Shown piece by piece: positions 60,221 to 64,000 of a stretch of DNA of 64,000 nt. How positions within the stretch are numbered: position 1 is the first letter of the stretch; each line of letters opens with the position of its first letter. The position numbers and the translations under genes were made by a program. The stretch covers positions 43,742 to 107,741 of the forward strand of contig CADBJW010000001.1 of NCBI GenBank assembly GCA_902795135.1. Reading direction: 5' to 3'. Under the pieces are notes generated by a model. The model saw only the letters and a program-made list of their open reading frames with translations, was not told the origin of the DNA and did no database searches. The stretch comes from an uncultured Eubacteriales bacterium (GTDB lineage Bacteria; Bacillota; Clostridia; Peptostreptococcales; Anaerovoracaceae).

Positions 60221-60632
60221 TGCGACTAAAATCGATTTATCCAAATATCGTCTGGAAAAGGCGGAGGCTGTTCTTGAAACGGCAAAGCGTCTATTGAACG
60301 ATGAGGATTATGCCTCAGCGAATAACAGAGCTTATTACAGCATTTTTCACGCAATGCGTGCGGTGATAGCTTTGGACGGTGAGGATTATAAAAAGCATTC
60401 TGCTGTAATAGCCAGATTCTCGGAGAAATACTTAAAGACAAATAAATTGCCGAGAGAATTTGGCAAGCTTGTATCGAATGCTTCAAGAATTCGAAATCGA
60501 AGTGATTACCAGGACTTCTATATTTGTTCAATTGATGATACAAGGGCTTTGGTTGCCGGGGCAGAGGAGTTTCTGGCATCTGTAACGGACTATTTAACAT
60601 TAGCATTTAAGGAAGCAGAGGATACTGAATAA
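60213..60632 (+). CDS. HEPN domain protein, partner of MNT
   Basis: A 139-residue helical HEPN protein (LEKAEAVLETAKRLLNDEDYASANNRAYYSIFHAMRAV). The place where RNase HEPN toxins have an Arg-x4-6-His motif reads RNRSDYQDFY, without histidine, so RNase activity is doubtful. It could be a binding partner rather than a toxin. Overlaps the MNT gene by 8 bp. Confidence 0.82.
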   Translation: MLDATKIDLSKYRLEKAEAVLETAKRLLNDEDYASANNRAYYSIFHAMRAVIALDGEDYKKHSAVIARFSEKYLKTNKLPREFGKLVSNASRIRNRSDYQDFYICSIDDTRALVAGAEEFLASVTDYLTLAFKEAEDTE

Positions 60633-60716
60633 GTGACTGGGATAATTGTTTGGGGAATGTTAGCAAAGCAGATGAACAAGTAACTTTTTAGTCAATATTC
60701 ATTTGGCAAACCCTTG

Positions 60717-60750
60717 AAAGCCTTGGGAATTCTACATTTCCAGGGCTTTT
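60717..60750 (+). terminator. Terminator after MNT/HEPN
   Basis: AAAGCCTTGGGAA and TTTCCAGGGCTTTT form a stem of about 12 bp with one mismatch bulge around a short loop, ending in TTTT. Confidence 0.6.
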
Positions 60751-60849
60751 GATTGTCCTAACCCGGTGACTGGCAGGGCGAAGCACTGACAGAGCCGTGG
60801 TATGCCAGCCGCCAGAGCGGTCGAATCGAACAAAAGCAGAAAATAAACA

Positions 60850-61569
60850 ATGACTATGAAAATGGAAGAACGAAGATTACAGGGCAGGCGATGCTTCATC
60901 TATGATTGTGGATCGGCCGATACACTGCTGATCCAGCCCATTGGTGAGCATAATCTGGAGACAATGGAACATGAAGTGGATCTGATCCGCCAGTTAAGCA
61001 AAGGCAGACCTTTCACCATGGCCATGTTTCTGGTGGATTGGAACAAGGACCTTCCCCCATGGAAGGCGGAGCCGGTCAGAGGCGAGGAACCTTTTGGCTG
61101 TGGAGCGCTGGAAACACTGGCGTTCATAGAGGAAGACCTGATTCCGGAGGTGATTGACGCAAAGGCTCCAGAAATCTATCTCGGCGGATATTCGCTGGCC
61201 GGGCTGTTCTCCTTATGGGCAGCGTACCAGACAGATCGATTTGCCGGGGTAGCAGCAGCATCGCCGTCCGTGTGGTATCCGGACTTCCCTGCCTTTGCAA
61301 AAGAACACGACATCAAAGCGCCTCGGGTTTACCTGAGCCTGGGGACAAAGGAAGAGAAGACGAGGCATCCGGTAATGAAGACCGTGGGCGAAAACATCAG
61401 GGGATTGTACGCGTTGCTGGACAAAAGCTCATGGGAATCCATTTTGGAAATGAACCCGGGAAACCACTTCAAAGAACCGGATCTGCGTATGGCAAAAGCC
61501 TTCGCCTGGCTGATAGAAAAAACGAAGCAGGACTTTCATAACAGCGCCGAGGATGCTTACATAGGATGA
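60850..61569 (+). CDS. Esterase-like alpha/beta hydrolase
   Basis: A 239-residue protein of the putative esterase (esterase D-like) group. GGYSLAG (about 116-122) carries the nucleophile serine, and EMNPGNHFKEPD the catalytic histidine. Substrate unknown. No strong ribosome site is seen; ATG at 60850 or the in-frame ATG at 60856 are both possible. The gene ends inside an inverted repeat. Confidence 0.8.
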   Translation: MTMKMEERRLQGRRCFIYDCGSADTLLIQPIGEHNLETMEHEVDLIRQLSKGRPFTMAMFLVDWNKDLPPWKAEPVRGEEPFGCGALETLAFIEEDLIPEVIDAKAPEIYLGGYSLAGLFSLWAAYQTDRFAGVAAASPSVWYPDFPAFAKEHDIKAPRVYLSLGTKEEKTRHPVMKTVGENIRGLYALLDKSSWESILEMNPGNHFKEPDLRMAKAFAWLIEKTKQDFHNSAEDAYIG

Positions 61570-61585
61570 TGTATGGCCATCCTAT
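61561..61585 (+). terminator. Hairpin over the esterase stop codon
   Basis: ATAGGATG (61561-61568) and CATCCTAT (61578-61585) are perfect complements with a 9-base loop that includes the end of the gene. There is no U-run directly after, so termination is uncertain. Confidence 0.4.
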
Positions 61586-61617
61586 CAGATTGGTCTTTTC
61601 GGATTCTATATTATTTC

Positions 61618-61648
61618 GTTAGCAATGGCTAACTTAATGGTGTACAAT
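61618..61648 (+). promoter_or_regulatory. Palindrome and -10 upstream of methyltransferase
   Basis: GTTAGC-AATG-GCTAAC (61618-61633) sits ten bases before TACAAT (61643-61648), covering the -35 area. It looks like an operator over a promoter. Confidence 0.4.
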
Positions 61649-61686
61649 GAACTCAGGACAAAACACTTAAAAGGAGAATTTGAAAT

Positions 61687-62307
61687 ATGTTTTGGGACAG
61701 AGTTGCATTCGTATACGATATTTTTGCCAACGTGATCAACGCGAAGACGCACCGGAGCCTTTGCAAACTCGTGGCGAATGAAATTGAAAACGACGATGAG
61801 GTGCTGGAGTGCGCCTGCGGGACCGGCATGCTGACAAAGGCTGTCGCAGGAAGGTGCCGGTCGCTGAGAGCGGAAGATTTTTCAGCTGCGATGCTCAGGA
61901 AAGCGAGAAAGAACTGCAGTGCCTATGGCAATATCACCTTCCGGGAAGGAAACATCCTGGATATCGACGCTGCAGAGGAAAGTTTCGACAAGGTCATCGC
62001 CGGCAATGTGATCCATCTGCTGGATGAACCTTACCGGGCGCTGTCAGAACTGGAACGCGTTTGCAAGACCGGCGGCGAGATCATCATTCCAACCTATATG
62101 AACCGGAACAGCAAAGGCAGGGAAAGTGGTTTTGCGGAAACAGTCGGCAAAGCCGGTGCCGATTTCAAACGGCAGTTTACCTATGAAACCTACCAGGAGT
62201 TTTTCACTGCGGCTGGCTATATGGACGTGAAGTACACCATGATCGAGGGCCGGGTGCCCTGCGCCGTGGCGGTGATCCGGAAGAGAACCAACACGTCTTC
62301 AATCTAG
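61687..62307 (+). CDS. Class I SAM-dependent methyltransferase
   Basis: A 206-residue methyltransferase. Motif I is LECACGTGMLTKAV (about 39-52), with FREGNILDI and KVIAGNVIHLL as later motifs. It resembles the Methyltransf_11/UbiE-like group acting on small molecules. AAAAGGAG precedes the ATG. Confidence 0.85.
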   Translation: MFWDRVAFVYDIFANVINAKTHRSLCKLVANEIENDDEVLECACGTGMLTKAVAGRCRSLRAEDFSAAMLRKARKNCSAYGNITFREGNILDIDAAEESFDKVIAGNVIHLLDEPYRALSELERVCKTGGEIIIPTYMNRNSKGRESGFAETVGKAGADFKRQFTYETYQEFFTAAGYMDVKYTMIEGRVPCAVAVIRKRTNTSSI

Positions 62308-62370
62308 GTCTCATCCTGTGGTATGATGTATTAAAGCAGAAATCGTGAGAAGTGAGGAGGTGTCTGAGGA

Positions 62371-62718
62371 ATGAAAATGCTGCATGTGACGATTCAGACA
62401 ACAAAGTTTGAATCAGAAATCGAGTTTTATGAGAAAGAAGTCGGGCTGGTTTTACAGCGGGATATGCGGCCGGTGAAGGAATTGGTCTTCCTGGCAAATG
62501 GGGAAGGAGAAACATGCATCGAGGTCATTCATAATCCGGATGCGGAAGATGCTGGTAATCAGAATTTGTCCATCGGATTCAAGACAGAGGACGCTGAGAA
62601 GAAACGGGAGGAACTGGTCGCGGCAGGCTATGATGTTACACCGATGATTTCGCCGATGCCGGATGTGAAGTTCTTTTTTGTGACGGATCCGGCCGGTGTG
62701 AAAGTACAGTTCATGTAG
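62371..62718 (+). CDS. VOC family (glyoxalase-like) protein
   Basis: A 115-residue single-domain VOC protein: MKMLHVTIQTTKFESEIEFYEKEVGLVL and FFFVTDPAGVKVQFM give the paired beta-alpha-beta-beta-beta units. Metal-binding positions include H5 and E-rich strands. Substrate unknown. AGTGAGGAGGTG precedes the start. Confidence 0.82.
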   Translation: MKMLHVTIQTTKFESEIEFYEKEVGLVLQRDMRPVKELVFLANGEGETCIEVIHNPDAEDAGNQNLSIGFKTEDAEKKREELVAAGYDVTPMISPMPDVKFFFVTDPAGVKVQFM

Positions 62719-62797
62719 TCAGGGCTTTGTACAGCTATTTCGATAAGGGCCGTTATCGGAACCAATACTGTCAGGAGGGAAGCAAAAAAACAGAGTC

Positions 62798-62923
62798 ATG
62801 AAGTACGACAGCTTAGGATGTCGGAGAAATGTCGGAGATAATGTCGGAGATAATGAAAAACAGTGGATGGAGCTTTTTATAGGCAGATTCAAAAACATCC
62901 TGAACTATTATGGCATGGGATAA
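62798..62923 (+). pseudogene. Chimeric 41-codon frame ending in a UPF0158 relic
   Basis: An ATG at 62798 opens a frame that reads through the ATGTCGGAGA repeats as NVGDNVGDN and ends GRFKNILNYYGMG and stop. That tail matches RRFKNTLNYYGIAD of the intact UPF0158 protein 600 bp downstream. AGGAGGGA is present but 17 bases from the ATG. It is best read as a scar of a lost paralogue fused to repeat DNA. Confidence 0.55.
62818..62852 (+). repeat. Triple tandem repeat ATGTCGGAGATA
   Basis: Units at 62818-62828 (11 bp), 62829-62840 and 62841-62852 (12 bp each, identical). They lie at the junction with the UPF0158 relic. Confidence 0.75.
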
Positions 62924-63128
62924 GGCATCTTTATCTGAGATTAATGGCCCAATAAAATTAAGTGAGAGAGAGCAGAAACTGATGTCATTAATCGAGAAGG
63001 TCCATGATCTCACACGAAGAGAACTGGCGGATCAGTTATCATGCTCTGACAGTACTGTTAAGCGGGAATTGAAGATCCTTTCTGATATAGGGCTGATCAA
63101 ACGAGAAAAAATGGCAGGTGGATCATAA
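62910..63128 (+). pseudogene. Helix-turn-helix C-terminal fragment
   Basis: A 72-codon frame ending in a winged-helix motif (KLMSLIEKVHDLTRRELADQLSCSDSTVKRELKILSDIGLIKRE). In databases this kind of segment is usually the C-terminus of a larger AlbA-type or ATP-binding regulator; here a stop (TGA at 62901) lies just upstream in frame and there is no ribosome site. A remnant is more likely than a complete small regulator, though a stand-alone HTH cannot be excluded. Confidence 0.5.
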
Positions 63129-63160
63129 CTAAGAATGAGTGAATAGAAAAAAGTGAGAAA

Positions 63161-63628
63161 ATGAGTGTGAAAAGAATCAAGCTTTCCAATCTGGCCGATG
63201 CTTTTGAGGAAGTATTTGATGGCTGGGAGCAGTATTTGAACAAAGATACAGGGACAATCACTGCTGTACCAGAAAGCAAGGGGCTATATGATGACCCTGA
63301 TGAGTGGGAAGAAATCATTGCCATGATCGAGGAAGGTGAGCAGTTTGTCCGGCTGCCAAACCAATACGAGATCAACGAATATCGCGTCATGGAGGATTTT
63401 GCTGATTTTGCAGGGGGAGGGCTGAAATACGTTTCAAAAGAGCAAGCCAATGTTATTGGACAGAAACTATACGAAGCTCTTCAGGGCCGTGGTGCCTTTC
63501 GCAGATTCAAAAACACCTTAAACTATTATGGTATCGCGGACGAGTATTATGCGTATCGGCATATATACTATGTAGAACTTGCGAAAGAATGGTGTCAGGA
63601 TCACGAGATCGAGTTTATCAGAGAGTAG
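63161..63628 (+). CDS. UPF0158 family protein
   Basis: A 155-residue protein of the UPF0158 family (LSNLADAFEEVFDGWEQYLNKDTGTI, EDFADFA, GRGAFRRFKNTLNYYGIADEYYAYR). Function is unknown; many members are in accessory regions with toxin-antitoxin-like genes. A relic of a second copy lies at about 62880-62920. Followed nine bases later by a small unnamed gene. Confidence 0.85.
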   Translation: MSVKRIKLSNLADAFEEVFDGWEQYLNKDTGTITAVPESKGLYDDPDEWEEIIAMIEEGEQFVRLPNQYEINEYRVMEDFADFAGGGLKYVSKEQANVIGQKLYEALQGRGAFRRFKNTLNYYGIADEYYAYRHIYYVELAKEWCQDHEIEFIRE

Positions 63629-63637
63629 GGCAACAAC

Positions 63638-63817
63638 ATGAATATTGATATAGACAAATTAAGAAAAGATATGCTGGACAATTGCTATGCACTGTTCTTT
63701 GCTTCGGATATTGTTGCCGCGTTGGCTGAAACACCTGACATAGAACAAGCTTCTGATGAGGAGTTGGTTGAAATGGCACAGAAGCAGGGAATCGATTTGA
63801 GAAAATATGAGATATAA
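63638..63817 (+). CDS. Small hypothetical protein downstream of UPF0158
   Basis: A 59-residue acidic, helical protein beginning MNIDIDKLRKDMLDNCYALFF and ending GIDLRKYEI. It starts nine bases after UPF0158, so it is probably co-transcribed. No motif is recognised; its size and position suggest a partner of the UPF0158 protein. Confidence 0.6.
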   Translation: MNIDIDKLRKDMLDNCYALFFASDIVAALAETPDIEQASDEELVEMAQKQGIDLRKYEI

Positions 63818-63892
63818 GACATGGGGGGGAAGGGTGGAAAGCATGATGACGGTAAATACATTCCGACTATAGAGACGTCATGCAATTTGCTG

Positions 63893-63921
63893 TTGAAGCC
63901 TTTGCAAAAGCATGATATAAG
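63893..63921 (+). promoter_or_regulatory. Promoter upstream of SAM riboswitch
   Basis: TTGAAG (63893-63898) and TATAAG (63916-63921) have a 17-bp spacer; transcription would begin about 63928. Confidence 0.6.
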
Positions 63922-63934
63922 ATAAATGAACAAG

Positions 63935-64000
63935 TTAATGAGACCATAAAGAGCACGTTAGGGACAGGCCCGATGATCGTGCAGCAACCTGCCTTTGTGG
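63935..64000 (+). ncRNA. SAM-I type riboswitch, 3' truncated by window end
   Basis: AGAG, then AGGGACAGGCCCGATGA (63959-63975) and GCAGCAACCTGCC (63981-63993) match the conserved S-box core (GGGAC, GGCCC-ATGA, GCAACC). The kink-turn and pseudoknot parts are present; the 3' P1 strand and expression platform lie outside. The gene after it is likely to concern methionine or SAM supply. Confidence 0.75.

Overview
The window looks like chromosome of an anaerobic, low-to-mid GC, Gram-positive member of the Clostridia (Eubacteriales, perhaps the Anaerovoracaceae/Family XIII neighbourhood). The support is the gene order ylxM-ffh-rpsP-khpA-rimM-trmD, then yggS-sepF-divIVA-lspA-rluD, then rqcH / yicC-gmk-rpoZ and rpsB-tsf, together with sortase-anchored pili, clean AGGAGG ribosome sites and TTGACA/TATAAT promoters. 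The genus is inference. No rRNA, tRNA, CRISPR array, prophage or intact insertion sequence is visible.

Layout. 1-3.6 kb: a DUF2828/TROVE-like von Willebrand protein (5' end cut off) followed by RtcB RNA ligase, with a REP-like hairpin between them, then an MFS exporter. 4.0-7.2 kb: a compact five-gene unit (DUF4230, PD-(D/E)XK nuclease-like sce7726, an unknown, a membrane zinc-ribbon protein, a membrane-tethered DNA/RNA nuclease). 7.3-11.3 kb: a large InlB/Cna-B surface protein broken by two -1 frameshifts, both at five-A runs, then a flavin reductase-like protein and a GNAT. 11.4-25.7 kb: a pilus/fibre operon with a 2038-residue LPNSG tip-type adhesin, coiled-coil protein, signal peptidase I, LPTTG major pilin, class C sortase, a Cna-B protein without sorting signal, two TasA/camelysin-like proteins, an HPRTG protein, a MucBP-like protein, and a degenerate sortase lacking the catalytic histidine.

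25.7-30.2 kb: an AMMECR1/MEMO fusion whose radical-SAM partner survives only as about 30 codons, then a two-gene FAD dehydrogenase pair of the anaerobic glycerol-3-phosphate dehydrogenase type. 30.2-38.4 kb: a long regulatory gap, a Q/N-rich membrane beta-helix protein, a HAD phosphatase whose ribosome site is separated from its start by a perfect GC hairpin, an SGNH hydrolase, and a TPP-riboswitch operon (thiamine-binding protein, ThiX-ThiY-ThiZ, DUF1847). 38.6-44.2 kb: LysO-like exporter (minus strand), aldehyde dehydrogenase, YkvI transporter, Orn/Lys/Arg decarboxylase-like enzyme. 44.3-59.7 kb: conserved housekeeping (SRP, ribosome maturation, division, lipoprotein processing, ribosome rescue, guanylate kinase, omega, S2, EF-Ts) with an orphan LytTR regulator. 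59.8-64 kb: accessory genes (MNT/HEPN pair, esterase, methyltransferase, VOC protein, UPF0158 protein and a relic of a second copy), ending in the 5' half of a SAM-I-type riboswitch.

How it fits together: the surface locus carries most parts for making a covalent pilus (tip protein, polymer pilin, transpeptidase, own signal peptidase) plus a second set of TasA-like fibre proteins. The thiamine operon would salvage thiamine or a pyrimidine precursor under TPP control. Small tandem duplications recur just after stop codons and in intergenic DNA, suggesting frequent replication slippage in this genome.
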